DNA from: JAYRWN01 sp041917975
GTDB taxonomy: Bacteria; Bacteroidota; Bacteroidia; Chitinophagales; Saprospiraceae
Reading direction: 5' to 3'
Length of the DNA: 26,831 nt
Assembly (NCBI GenBank): GCA_041917975.1
Contig: JAYRWN010000079.1
Span: forward strand, 1-26,831
The position numbers and the translations under genes were made by a program. Below, piece after piece: positions 7,865 to 16,616 of this stretch. The stretch's first letter is position 1; every line of letters starts with the position of its first letter. Under the pieces are notes generated by a model. It was given only the letters and a program-made list of their open reading frames with translations, was not told where the DNA came from and did not search any database.

Positions 7865-8443
7865 ATGGTAAGAAGCATCTTTTATTTCATTTTGTTTGTT
7901 ATAAGTTTGAACCGCGTTGCAGCGCAACGGCCTTGGTCCCTGTCTGTATTTAACCATGCAGCAGCCCTGCCTGGAGGTACGTGGGCCGGAGCATTCCATC
8001 CCGGATTTGATTTAAGTCTGCGCACGGGGGTGAAAAATCGTCCGAAATCACAAACATATTTTCAACACAACCTCGGTTATTATTACCACCGCCTGGTCCA
8101 TCACGGCACCCAGCTTTACAGCGAGTATCATTGGGATGCAAACTTAATGAGCCGTTTCGGTGTCGGAATAGCCGGAGGACTAGGTTTATTGCACACGAAG
8201 GAAATCCATGAAATATTTACCCTTGAAAATGGTGAATATCAACGGATTGGACGCTTGGGCAAATTACATGGCCAGGCATCTGTAGCCGTTAAGCTCTGGT
8301 ACCTGAGCCAGAATAAAAAGATTCAGCCCTTTGTTGCCTACCGCTTCAGGTTGGTATCCCCTTTCGTGAAAGAATATGTACCGCTTTTGCCCGCGGTATC
8401 GCTTCATGCCGGCCTGGCCTTTAACATTGAACATCTCAAATAA
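7865..8443 (+). CDS. Putative outer-membrane beta-barrel protein
   Basis: This 192-residue protein has a signal peptide (hydrophobic residues 4-19, cut near VAAQ) and a mature part of alternating hydrophobic/polar strands with many aromatic residues: FQHNLGYYYHRLVHHGTQLY, GVGIAGGLGLLHT, ASVAVKLWYL and a last strand VSLHAGLAFNI. Size and pattern suggest a small eight-stranded barrel of the outer membrane; no specific family was recognised. The next gene begins 8 bp after the stop, so the two are very likely one transcript, which would put the barrel and the lipoprotein enzyme in the same envelope process. It starts with ATG after a C-rich stretch. Confidence 0.6.
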   Translation: MVRSIFYFILFVISLNRVAAQRPWSLSVFNHAAALPGGTWAGAFHPGFDLSLRTGVKNRPKSQTYFQHNLGYYYHRLVHHGTQLYSEYHWDANLMSRFGVGIAGGLGLLHTKEIHEIFTLENGEYQRIGRLGKLHGQASVAVKLWYLSQNKKIQPFVAYRFRLVSPFVKEYVPLLPAVSLHAGLAFNIEHLK

Positions 8444-8451
8444 TCCCAACG

Positions 8452-9639
8452 ATGAAAAATTATCCTATCTTGACCGGTGTAATCATTCTGTTGTTCAGCT
8501 GCCAAAAGGGCGATATCGGTCATTCCACCATGTGTAATTATACGCCGTCCGCCAGTGATCTGGCCCACCCAAAATCAGCTCAATTCCAGGCGATCATTGA
8601 CAAATATGTCGCACTGGGCCTGCCCGGTATGGCCATTTTAGTGCGGGACAAATCAGGCCGGTGGATTGGTTCCGGAGGCCTGGCAGACATCGGCAAAAAT
8701 ATCTCTTTTGAGCCTTGCACGGTATCCAAAGTCGCCAGCATTACCAAGATGCTGAACGGTACATTGACCCACCTTCTGGCCGAACAAAAGGTGCTTTCTC
8801 TGGATGACCTGGTGGATGATTATTTAGATGAGGAAATATTAAGTGAAGTGCCTAATTGTCGGGGAGCAACTATTCGCCAATTGATGCAACACACCACCGG
8901 CATTTTTGATATCATCACCAGCACCGGATTTTACCTGGCATTGTTAAACTATCCTGATAAACATTGGACCGGAGAAGAATTAATTAAATTTGCCTACGGT
9001 CAAAAAGCCGGTTTCCCTTTAGGTACCAGTTGTTATTATTCGAACACCAACACGTTATTGCTCAGTATGGTGCTCACCAAAGCCACCGGTCAGCCTCATC
9101 AGGTCGCCCTCCGCAATCAGGTGTTAACCCCTTTAAACCTCACCAACACGTATTATTATTCCCATGATAAACTGCCTCCGATTACGGCTCAAGGCTATTA
9201 TGATTTATACAATAATCAGACGCTGGTGAATGTAACCAATTTCAATACCGGGAGTGGTAACGGGTATGGGGGATTTTTTTCGAATATTTTTGATTTACAA
9301 ACATTTATTGAAGCATTATTGCGTGAAAAGACTATTCTCAGTGCTGCATCATTCGATGAGCTGACCAAATTTATTGCCGAAGTGGATGAAGAGGACCCTG
9401 ACAATGATCTGTATCTAGGCCCGGGCCTGATGAAACGTTTTTTTAATCAGGACCGCAGTTCGGATCGCTATGCGTATGGCCATACTGGTCGCGACCTGGG
9501 TTACAGCGCCAATTGTTTTTATTATCCTAATCAAGACATTACCTGCTGTTTTGTAGTCAATTACGGTACCAATGCTGACAGTGCGCTGAAAGAAGTATTT
9601 TTTGCGTTCCAGGATGAACTAACTGATGCACTGTTCTAA
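8452..9639 (+). CDS. Serine hydrolase lipoprotein, beta-lactamase class C / DD-peptidase family
   Basis: This 395-residue protein is a lipoprotein by its N-terminus: hydrophobic segment then LFSC with lipidated Cys17. The catalytic motifs of the penicillin-binding-protein/class C fold are all present in order: S96-I-T-K99 (nucleophile Ser and general-base Lys), Y196-S-N198, and H344-T-G346 in place of K-T-G. HTG is usual in the esterase/DD-peptidase-like members and argues against a simple drug-resistance enzyme. Likely activities are D-Ala-D-Ala carboxypeptidase, D-aminopeptidase or esterase in the periplasm or outer membrane. It lies 8 bp after the barrel-like gene and probably shares its promoter. 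Length is normal for the family, and no defect is seen. Confidence 0.85.
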   Translation: MKNYPILTGVIILLFSCQKGDIGHSTMCNYTPSASDLAHPKSAQFQAIIDKYVALGLPGMAILVRDKSGRWIGSGGLADIGKNISFEPCTVSKVASITKMLNGTLTHLLAEQKVLSLDDLVDDYLDEEILSEVPNCRGATIRQLMQHTTGIFDIITSTGFYLALLNYPDKHWTGEELIKFAYGQKAGFPLGTSCYYSNTNTLLLSMVLTKATGQPHQVALRNQVLTPLNLTNTYYYSHDKLPPITAQGYYDLYNNQTLVNVTNFNTGSGNGYGGFFSNIFDLQTFIEALLREKTILSAASFDELTKFIAEVDEEDPDNDLYLGPGLMKRFFNQDRSSDRYAYGHTGRDLGYSANCFYYPNQDITCCFVVNYGTNADSALKEVFFAFQDELTDALF

Positions 9640-9752
9640 TTAATGTTATTAGTGAAATAATTTACAACCTAAAAAATTCTTTGCTAATAATATTTTCATC
9701 TTAATTATTCTACCCATTATTTCCTTCCAATGAGTTACATACAATCAAAATA

Positions 9753-10161
9753 CAAATTAAAGACTATCACGGGATACATCTGTTTGGTAATCTGGAAACC
9801 GGTTTAATTATCGGAGGAGGTTCTCTTAATGTAGATATCAGGTTTATACATCGGGAAAAATTCCAAATGTTTTCGCGAGTTGGATACGGAGAGTTTACAA
9901 AGTTTAAGTGCAGAAGGTGAAAGAATTTTAGTTTCTTTACCCTTATTATTTGGCCATTATTCTAAAGGTAATTCTTTAGTTTTTTTACACGTACACTACA
10001 AAAATAAGTCTCTCAGTTATCCCTATTTATTCAGCTTACCGAATAGTGTAAATCTAATTCAATTGCACATTATTTTCTTTCAAATAATATCAGTGCAACC
10101 ACAAAATATTTTAGGAATTTCATGGCAATTCTTTGGCCTGCCTAAAACAGGATTAATCTAA
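9753..10161 (+). pseudogene. Decayed outer-membrane protein gene
   Basis: Two frames together read like one small outer-membrane protein. Frame A (about 9753-9899) gives YHGIHLFGNLETG, LIIGGGSLNVDIRF and KFQMFSRVGYGEF, a strand-turn-strand pattern. Frame B (from about 9880 to a stop at 10161) gives EGERILVSLPLLFGHYSKG, then YPYLFSLPN and a tail ending FGLPKTGLI. The frame A to B switch near 9890-9905 is a frameshift, and the text after LPN loses barrel character, suggesting a second shift. No good start codon or signal peptide remains in frame A. Bacteroidota have small paralogous barrel proteins with LFGN and SLPLLFGHYSKG-like segments; this looks like a dead copy. A sequencing error could explain one shift but not the missing start. 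Confidence 0.5.
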
Positions 10162-10194
10162 TCGTTCAATCAAAAAATAATTAAGAATGACTAA

Positions 10195-10788
10195 TTACTC
10201 GCGTTTCACGCCTTGTAATACACTCACCCCGCTGGGTAGAGGATTTCCCGAAGACCGGCGAAATGTTACCACCTGACCAACATGCCATAATGCATCGGCT
10301 ATCGGCCCGTTAATCAGGTTCCAAAATGGGTATTCACGCGACCCGGATGAATTTTTAAAAACCATCTCCAAATCCGCCAAATTAACTGTGTTTTTATGCA
10401 GGATTTCACTGGCTGTCTGCAGGTGATGTAAAGTCATCCTTCTTACCTCCGCAAAGGAAAGGTCTGACGGATTGCCGCCAGAGAGGGTAGGTACATCTTG
10501 TGTAGTATTGTTAATAATGGTGCATAAATCCAGAATATGCCGGATGGTCTCCAGCGTAGTACGGGCTTCACCACTTAGCTCACCTTGCGGTTGATAATTC
10601 AGGTCTTGTTCACGCAGGCCTTCGGTAGCCCAAAAATAACGAAAGCCAAGTCCGTCCACCATACGCGCTGCTACAGTAGTAGCCGAATAGGCTTCCGGTA
10701 CTGCCGGTATCTGATAAAAGTAGGGTTTGTCCTGGCCCTGTAGTGAAATGCCCAGCCATAAAATTGAAACAAAAAGCAAGTATTTCAT
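10195..10788 (-). CDS. Secreted DinB-like protein
   Basis: This 197-residue protein has a signal peptide (about 1-19, LWLGISLQGQ). The rest is a four-helix bundle of the DinB/YfiT-like kind: YSATTVAARMVDGLGFRYFWATEGL at the start, helix two beginning near IRHILDL (H84), and the last helix with ADALWHVGQVVTFRR (H169) and SGNPLP. His residues in helices two and four are the usual metal ligands; here only one His is seen in the last helix and the HxxxH pair is incomplete. DinB-like proteins include thiol transferases and metal hydrolases, and many Bacteroidota members have no known substrate. It is transcribed divergently from the large BNR protein, 253 bp apart. Confidence 0.72.
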   Translation of the reverse strand: MKYLLFVSILWLGISLQGQDKPYFYQIPAVPEAYSATTVAARMVDGLGFRYFWATEGLREQDLNYQPQGELSGEARTTLETIRHILDLCTIINNTTQDVPTLSGGNPSDLSFAEVRRMTLHHLQTASEILHKNTVNLADLEMVFKNSSGSREYPFWNLINGPIADALWHVGQVVTFRRSSGNPLPSGVSVLQGVKRE

Positions 10789-10850
10789 CCTCCTGAATTT
10801 TTATAGATTTATTTCAACCTATAAACATAGGGATTATCCGCAGAACAGGG

Positions 10851-10868
10851 CTTGTTCCCCAGAACAAG
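10851..10868. promoter_or_regulatory. Inverted repeat in the divergent promoter region
   Basis: CTTGTTC (10851-10857) and GAACAAG (10862-10868) form a perfect 7-bp dyad around CCCA. AGAA (10842-10845) upstream and TTCT (10869-10872) downstream extend it loosely. It sits between the divergent DinB-like and BNR genes, where an operator could control both; it could also be an RNA hairpin in the BNR leader. The gap otherwise shows no gene. Confidence 0.35.
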
Positions 10869-11041
10869 TTCTTGGCGATAAATGTTTTTTTTGTCTGAAC
10901 ACTGGCCCATTACACCGGCCGGAACACATACATATCGAAAAACATCTGAATTCCCATAAAACTAATGTTGAAAAAATCCCTCCTTGCAGATTATCACTTA
11001 AATTAGCGTGCATCAATAAGAAGATCACAAAACTCTCAGCA

Positions 11042-14000
11042 ATGAATAAATCTGGCATGCCTCTCTTAGGGCTATTTTTTCTGCTCCTTCTGCCCGTGTT
11101 TAGCTTTAGTCAAAGGAAAAAAACCGGTCCACCTGCTCCACTTCCCTCGCCTGCAGCCCCCGTGTTTGATGCTGCCGTCTTCAAAGGGGTGAACTGGCGC
11201 AGCATCGGCCCTCATCGCGGTGGCCGGGCTAATGCCATTGCCGGTATTCCGGGGAACGACCAGGTGTATTATGTGGGCTATACCGGAGGCGGAGTATGGA
11301 AGACCGAAGACGCCGGGATGAACTGGACGAATATTTCTGACGGCTATTTTACCACCGGCACCATCGGTGATATTGCCGTTAGTGGTACCGATCCCAACGT
11401 TATCTATGTGGGTAGTGGAGAACATGCCGTGCGTGGCGTAATGACCACCTTTGGGGACGGGGTCTATAAATCCGAAGATGCCGGCAAAACCTGGAAAAAT
11501 ATCGGGCTGCGTCAATCCCGGCACATCAGTGATGTACTGATTCATCCCCAAAATCCTGATCTGGTTTATGTGGGAGTGCAAGGAGCCGTCCATGGATCAT
11601 CCACTGATCGTGGCGTATTTAAAACTACCGACGGGGGACAAACCTGGAAAAAGACGTTGTACATCGATGAAAATACCGGTGTTTCCAGTTTGGTCATGGA
11701 CTTGCAAAATCCGCGCATCCTCTATGCAGCCACCTGGCAACATCGCCGTTATCCCTGGTATGTGGAGAGTGGTGGACCAGGCTCAGCCATCTACAAATCT
11801 ATCGATGGTGGTGAATCCTGGGAAAAGTTGACCAGCGGCCTACCGGCTGCGATGGGTAAAATAGGCTTATCAGTAGCCCAAGCCAATCCCCAACGTATTT
11901 ATGCACTTATCGAAGCTGAAAAATCTGTCTCCGGGATGTACCGCTCAGACGATGGCGGCGCCACCTGGGCTCTGATGAGTAACAATCAAATCATCACCGC
12001 GCGCTCCTGGTACTATATGGAAGTATTTGCCGATCCGTCCAACGAGAATATTGTTTATGCCCTCAATGCGCCTTTGATGCGCTCGATAGATGGCGGTAAA
12101 ACCTTTGAAAACATGCGCGTCATCCATGGCGACTGTCATGACTTATGGATCAACCCCCAAGATGGCCGTAACCTGGCCATGGCTGAAGATGGCGGTGCCA
12201 CCATCACTTTTAACCAGGGTAAAACCTGGACTACCTTCAATAATCAGGCTACCGCCCAGCTTTATCGGGTTACTGCAGACAAACAAGTCCCTTATTGGGT
12301 TTACAGCGGACAGCAGGACAATCTTTCGGTGGCCATCCCCACCCGCACACCGGATTACGGTATTCTTACCCGTCATTGGTATAACGGTCCGGGTTGTGAA
12401 AGTGCCACCGTAGCCTTTGACGATCCCTACAAGCCCCGCATCTTATTCGGCGGTTGTTTTAATGGCCGCATCAGCCTGTTGGACAACGTGACCATGCAGG
12501 ATAAAGACATTCAACCCTATCCGTCTACTAACCTTGGCTACGAAGCTAAAGCCATGAAATACCGCTACAATTGGAACGCACCCCTCATTAACTCTCCGCA
12601 CGATGCGCGTATCATGTATTATGGAGGTAATGTACTATTTAAGACCAGTGATGGTGGCATGACCTGGATGCCCATCAGCGGGGATTTGACCCGCAATGAA
12701 CCTGCCAAACAAGGTCAGGGCGGAGGTCCCTTTACAAACGAAGGGGCCGGAGGAGAAAATTATAACACCATCTATGCCGTGGCCGAATCCTCATTGGAAA
12801 AAGATGTGTTATTCACCGGCTCAGATTGTGGTTTGGTACACCTGACTATGGATGGCGGAAAGAGCTGGAAAAATGTGACTCCCCCCGGTCTGCCGGAGTC
12901 TTCTATCCATGCTCTGGAAATTTCTCCCCATCAGAAAGGCACGGTGTACATCGCGGCCAACCGCTATAAATTCAACGATTTTAAAAATTACAGCTATAAA
13001 TCCACCGATTACGGGGCGACCTGGAGTAAAATCGGCGAAGACATTCAGGTAGATGATTTTTTCCGGGTCATCCGGGAAGATAAAGTGGTGCCTGGTTTAT
13101 TGTATGCCGGAGCGGAACGTGGCTTTTATATCTCTTTTGACGGTGGCGCACATTTCCACCATTTGCAACTAAATATGCCGGTAGTCCCCATCACCGACCT
13201 GACCATCCAGGACAACGATCTGGCCGCATCAACCGCCGGACGCTCATTTTGGATTTTAGATGACCTTTCTGTATTCCAGCAGTCGAAAGGGCGCTTTACA
13301 AAAGATTTTCAACTGTTTGAACCCAAAACCCATTACCGGATTTTAGGAGCTCCCCAATTCTATTTGATCACTGAACACGCGTTTGGTAAAAACCCTACAG
13401 AAGGCGTACCCTTGTATTACTATCTCGCGGACACTGCCGGTCAAAAGGCTTTAAAGCTGGATATTCTGGACGCCTCCGGCACGATTATACGTCATTACGA
13501 TGGCAAATCTTCCCTCACCGCTTCAGTAGCCGGAGAACGCGGTAATCTCCTGGAAGATAATACCGAAGCACCCTTATTGCGGCCTGGTTTAAACCGGTTC
13601 ACCTGGGACTTCCGCACCCAGGGTTTGGATAAATTGCCGGTCAGTTTTGTTTTGGAAGCCGATTACCGCGGCCATCGTGTTGCCCCAGGCACTTACAAGG
13701 CCCGCATGAGCTATGGTACAGAAACCCAGGAAGTTAACATAGTCATCCTGGATCACCCGCAGTTTAAAGTGCCAAAAAGTATCTGGGATAGTCAACAGGA
13801 TTTGTTGGAGAAATTAGAACAAGGCATCAAAGACATGAGCCGCTCCACCAAATCCACCATGGACCTGACCAAACAAATCGAAAAAATTCAGCAGCAAATA
13901 AAAGATGAACCTGGTCTGGAAGATTTAAAAAAAGCCGGTGATAACTTATCGAAAAAAATTAACGACTGGCAGAATAAGGTGATCGAGCTGCGTCAAAAAG

Positions 14001-14254
14001 GATTTCAGGATGCTCTAAATTGGCCGGCCGGTATCATCTCCGAGTTTTTCTACATCCGCTCCAATCTGGATGTAAATGATCCGACAATTCCGGAGGGGTA
14101 TAAACAACGCGCCTCCGATCTCCAATCCACCTGGCAAGGTTTTCAAAACACCTATAACGACCTGATGAATAACGATGTAAGTAAATATAACGACATGTTT
14201 AAACAGAAAAACCTGCCGGCTTTATCGGCGCCAAAAGAGGTGATTAATAATTAG
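11042..14254 (+). CDS. BNR/sortilin (VPS10)-like beta-propeller exported protein
   Basis: This 1070-residue protein has a signal peptide (about 1-24, LLLLPVFSFSQ) and then a long double-propeller region of BNR/Asp-box repeats: about ten S/T-x-D-x-G-x-T-W motifs, such as KSEDAGKTW, KTTDGGQTW, KSIDGGESW, RSDDGGATW, KTSDGGMTW, TMDGGKSW and KSTDYGATW, with an opening WRSIGPHRGGRANAIAG block. The part after about residue 740 is a beta-rich domain, and residues about 910-1060 are mostly helical and coiled-coil. Such proteins are widespread in Bacteroidota and are annotated as sortilin-like or glycosyl-hydrolase-like. The repeats resemble sialidase propellers, but no sialidase catalytic Arg triad or FRIP box was seen. 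The frame is open upstream to 10727, but the signal peptide fixes the ATG at 11042 (11057 is an alternative). It is convergent with the GH5 gene. Confidence 0.85.
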   Translation: MNKSGMPLLGLFFLLLLPVFSFSQRKKTGPPAPLPSPAAPVFDAAVFKGVNWRSIGPHRGGRANAIAGIPGNDQVYYVGYTGGGVWKTEDAGMNWTNISDGYFTTGTIGDIAVSGTDPNVIYVGSGEHAVRGVMTTFGDGVYKSEDAGKTWKNIGLRQSRHISDVLIHPQNPDLVYVGVQGAVHGSSTDRGVFKTTDGGQTWKKTLYIDENTGVSSLVMDLQNPRILYAATWQHRRYPWYVESGGPGSAIYKSIDGGESWEKLTSGLPAAMGKIGLSVAQANPQRIYALIEAEKSVSGMYRSDDGGATWALMSNNQIITARSWYYMEVFADPSNENIVYALNAPLMRSIDGGKTFENMRVIHGDCHDLWINPQDGRNLAMAEDGGATITFNQGKTWTTFNNQATAQLYRVTADKQVPYWVYSGQQDNLSVAIPTRTPDYGILTRHWYNGPGCESATVAFDDPYKPRILFGGCFNGRISLLDNVTMQDKDIQPYPSTNLGYEAKAMKYRYNWNAPLINSPHDARIMYYGGNVLFKTSDGGMTWMPISGDLTRNEPAKQGQGGGPFTNEGAGGENYNTIYAVAESSLEKDVLFTGSDCGLVHLTMDGGKSWKNVTPPGLPESSIHALEISPHQKGTVYIAANRYKFNDFKNYSYKSTDYGATWSKIGEDIQVDDFFRVIREDKVVPGLLYAGAERGFYISFDGGAHFHHLQLNMPVVPITDLTIQDNDLAASTAGRSFWILDDLSVFQQSKGRFTKDFQLFEPKTHYRILGAPQFYLITEHAFGKNPTEGVPLYYYLADTAGQKALKLDILDASGTIIRHYDGKSSLTASVAGERGNLLEDNTEAPLLRPGLNRFTWDFRTQGLDKLPVSFVLEADYRGHRVAPGTYKARMSYGTETQEVNIVILDHPQFKVPKSIWDSQQDLLEKLEQGIKDMSRSTKSTMDLTKQIEKIQQQIKDEPGLEDLKKAGDNLSKKINDWQNKVIELRQKGFQDALNWPAGIISEFFYIRSNLDVNDPTIPEGYKQRASDLQSTWQGFQNTYNDLMNNDVSKYNDMFKQKNLPALSAPKEVINN

Positions 14255-14351
14255 AAATAATGAATTAGAAATAATTAGAAATGATGAATTAATTTGATGA
14301 ATTAATTTGATGAATTAATTTGATGAATTAATTTGATGAATTAATTTGATG
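14249..14351. repeat. Tandem repeat of a 13-bp unit downstream of the BNR gene
   Basis: GATGAATTAATTT is repeated exactly five times at 14283-14347, followed by a partial GATG (14348-14351). Just before it, from 14249, is an AT-rich run of imperfect AATTAGAAAT-like repeats that starts over the BNR stop codon (14252-14254). Adjacent units can pair through TTAATT and AATTAA, so the array can form small hairpins. It fills most of the 239-bp convergent gap to the GH5 gene, where nothing else is seen. Probably slippage-generated filler; a terminator role for both genes is possible. Confidence 0.85.
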
Positions 14352-14493
14352 TGTAGTAAAATCATGCACATGCTTAGTCCAACCAATCTAGTTAATCAAT
14401 ATTATTTCATTTTATTCGGTAAGAGAATTCAATAAATTTTGGCGGTGTTAAAAAAAATTGCCACCCTCACCCTCCATGCCAATGATCCTTACA

Positions 14494-15690
14494 TTAATAT
14501 CTTTGAATTAATTCCAGCATTTTCCTGTCCAACTGATGACCATGAAAATTTTCATAATTCACATCCTTGCGACCACTGTCCAGGATACCAAAGGCACCCC
14601 GGAAATTCCACATGGCCCAGCCCCAATCAGCTTTTTTCCATTGGTTCATCAGATCTCCTAACCAGCGCAGCACGGTCGTGTGCGGGGTTTGATTAAATGC
14701 GCCGAATTCGCCTACGTGCACTTTAACACCTTTTTTCTCCAGTGCTTTCCAGGGCCCGATCATTTGTTTTTTAATGCGCAGCACGTCCCAGGGAGTCGTG
14801 CTGTTTAATCCCCATTTTTTGAGATTGGCTAAATAATGGTTGTTCATGTCGCTGGTGGCCCAACGCAATTCGGTCGTTGGGACTGGCACTCCCATAGGCC
14901 AGTCTACCGCGGGCCAGTCTTTGGCACCGTCTACCCAAGATGCTTGATAATGGGTAATTTGGATGGGTTCATAACCTCGTGTACTCTGTACCACTCCTAA
15001 ATCTGTCAGACTGGGTATCGGCTCGCGACCCCACCATAAACCGTCCAAAAAAATCAATCGCTGTGGGTCCACATCACGAATGACTTGTACCGTGCGTCGC
15101 ATAACCTTATCGTGGAGATCCGGCGGAATCGGAGCCAATCGGGCGCTGGTTAAGGTAGCCGGCTCATTGAGCAGATTAAAGCTCACCTGGCGGTTGGAAA
15201 TGCCTTTATACCGTTCCGCAAAATGGCGCCAGTGAAAATCAAAAGCCTGCTGAGCTTCTTCATCCAGCCATAAATTGAACGGCTCGGGAGCAGAACGATC
15301 AACAGTATATCCGGGGCCGCGGTGGAAGTTGAGATTGACATGAACGCCATATTGTTTACCCCAATTTACCGCCTCATCAATTTCTTTTAAGGGTTTTTCA
15401 CGCAGCAATTTCCAGTTATGTGGATCCGACCAACACCAATAGGACATGGGTAAGCGCACAAAATCGAACCCCAACCGGGCTATAAGTTCAAAATCCTTTT
15501 CACGAAACGGTTCATTGCCGATGCTGAGAATAAATTTCTCCAGCAGATTAAATCCTCGCCAGCGTGGAATGTTGGTGGCATCAATGTCTTTAGGCCACGG
15601 CCAATTTTTGTTCATCACATCCACTCCCCCCGCCAGGCCGGCGGTGGTCACTGCTAAAGTTTCTAAAAATTTACGGCGTCGCCATTCCAT
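14494..15690 (-). CDS. GH5-family glycoside hydrolase (cellulase-like), Tat-exported
   Basis: This 398-residue protein has a twin-arginine-type signal (WRRRKFLETLAVTTAGLAGG, residues 3-22), pointing to export of a folded enzyme. The TIM barrel of glycoside hydrolase family 5 follows. Key features are RLPMSYW (79-85), NFHRGPGY (121-128), FNLLNEPA with acid/base Glu176 (171-178), HYQASWVDG (247-255), and VGEFGAFN with nucleophile Glu328 (326-333); the domain ends with AMWNFRGAFG. Members hydrolyse beta-1,4 or beta-1,3/1,6 glucans, mannans or related polymers; the substrate cannot be read from the motifs. No carbohydrate-binding module or SusCD partner is nearby. It is convergent with the BNR gene, and a consensus promoter pointing the other way lies just beyond its start. 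Confidence 0.88.
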   Translation of the reverse strand: MEWRRRKFLETLAVTTAGLAGGVDVMNKNWPWPKDIDATNIPRWRGFNLLEKFILSIGNEPFREKDFELIARLGFDFVRLPMSYWCWSDPHNWKLLREKPLKEIDEAVNWGKQYGVHVNLNFHRGPGYTVDRSAPEPFNLWLDEEAQQAFDFHWRHFAERYKGISNRQVSFNLLNEPATLTSARLAPIPPDLHDKVMRRTVQVIRDVDPQRLIFLDGLWWGREPIPSLTDLGVVQSTRGYEPIQITHYQASWVDGAKDWPAVDWPMGVPVPTTELRWATSDMNNHYLANLKKWGLNSTTPWDVLRIKKQMIGPWKALEKKGVKVHVGEFGAFNQTPHTTVLRWLGDLMNQWKKADWGWAMWNFRGAFGILDSGRKDVNYENFHGHQLDRKMLELIQRY

Positions 15691-15700
15691 ATCACGGCTA

Positions 15701-15729
15701 TTTGCCCCAAAAGTTAATGGTTAATTTTG
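15701..15729 (+). promoter_or_regulatory. Complete Bacteroidota-type promoter (TTTG / TAATTTTG)
   Basis: A -33 box TTTG (15701-15704) is separated by 17 bp from a -7 box TAATTTTG (15722-15729), matching the TTG-N17-23-TAnnTTTG consensus. It is the only full match noticed in the window. Predicted transcription starts at about 15734-15737, going rightward into a short unknown ORF and toward the cupin gene at 16091. Confidence 0.5.
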
Positions 15730-15733
15730 TATC

Positions 15734-15952
15734 ATGCAAGATGATTTAAAACATAGTTTTATGGTCATATTTTATTGTCTCGTAGAAAGCTTTACCCAAC
15801 AAAGGGATATTTACCAGGCCTTGAACACTTTTACCACTCTGATGAATGTTGATAGAAGCAATTGTTTTATTTACCAACAATTATTTTCTGTACTTCGTTA
15901 TACCCCTTATATGAATAATTTTCTCCAAAACAATAGCTCATTGCTGTGTTAA
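15734..15952 (+). CDS. Short unknown ORF, possibly a small protein
   Basis: A 72-residue frame starts at ATG 15734, just 4 bp after a consensus -7 box, so the first ATG would be leaderless; a second in-frame ATG at 15761 would give 63 residues. The sequence contains VIFYCLVESFTQQRDIYQ and several Asn/Tyr-rich segments, with no signal peptide, motif or family recognised. The gap from 15691 to 16090 holds nothing else. It may be a small protein, a leader RNA for the cupin gene, or chance; support comes mainly from the promoter in front of it. Confidence 0.25.
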   Translation: MQDDLKHSFMVIFYCLVESFTQQRDIYQALNTFTTLMNVDRSNCFIYQQLFSVLRYTPYMNNFLQNNSSLLC

Positions 15953-16090
15953 TGCAAAATGACCCTTTTCCTTTTTTTATTTATTCAGATATTATCCGGA
16001 ATCAGACTACCGCGGCCCTCGCTAAGTCGAATAAATCCATAGCTTTATACCTTATTTTATATAAACTACTGCGATTAATCTATAAATCTT

Positions 16091-16456
16091 ATGCACCTTG
16101 ACAAAATTAATTTAGCTCAGAAATTTCAACTTTTTCAAGACCATTGGTCGCCAAAAATTGTCGGAGAATTAAATGGCCAGCAAGTCAAACTGGTTAAGCT
16201 CCTCGGCGAGTTCGTTTGGCATTCTCATGAACAGGAAGATGAATTATTCTTCGTCATCCGGGGTGTTTTGTTGATGGAATTCCGGGATCGGGAGATGGAG
16301 ATCCGGGCTAACGAATTTTTAATCGTACCTCGCGGGGTAGAACATCGCCCCATAGCCCGCAAGGAAGTGTGGGTGATGCTCTTCGAGCCTGCCACCACCA
16401 TTAATACCGGAGCGGTCATTCACGATTTGACTAAAGCGGTCCTCGATAAAATATAA
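16091..16456 (+). CDS. Small cupin-domain protein
   Basis: This 121-residue protein is one cupin domain. Motif 1 is G39-x4-H44-x-H46-x4-E51-x6-G58 (WHSHEQEDELFFVIRG), supplying two His and one Glu metal ligands; motif 2 is P80-x-G82-x-x-H85 (VPRGVEHRP). The complete ligand set suggests a metal-binding enzyme or sensor in the cytoplasm (no signal peptide). Single-domain cupins include isomerases, dioxygenases and sugar or small-molecule binders, so the reaction is open. The next gene, an AraC-type regulator 160 bp downstream, may respond to the same ligand, but that is a guess from position. Confidence 0.88.
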   Translation: MHLDKINLAQKFQLFQDHWSPKIVGELNGQQVKLVKLLGEFVWHSHEQEDELFFVIRGVLLMEFRDREMEIRANEFLIVPRGVEHRPIARKEVWVMLFEPATTINTGAVIHDLTKAVLDKI

Positions 16457-16616
16457 ACCCATCTCTCACAAACATTGCGTCCTGTCGTAACCGAATAAAC
16501 CATCTACAATTGCCGATTAATATTTCAAGCCAAGGTATTATTTTTATCTTCACCGCATGGCAAGTTAAATTATCTAAACAGCATACGTTTAAACCGTATT
16601 TGAAAAGCGTGATACT

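Noticed and set aside
8452..9639. Call of a drug-resistance class C beta-lactamase
   Set aside because: HTG replaces KTG and the protein is a lipoprotein next to a barrel-like gene, better fitting a DD-peptidase/esterase-like member; activity on drugs cannot be claimed.
10727..11041. 105-residue N-terminal extension of the BNR protein
   Set aside because: A signal peptide starts at the ATG at 11042, and the extension overlaps the divergent DinB-like gene and its promoter region.
11072..11593. Minus-strand 173-residue open frame inside the BNR gene
   Set aside because: It lies wholly antisense to a well-supported propeller gene, has no recognisable motif, and is explained by the codon pattern of the repeats.
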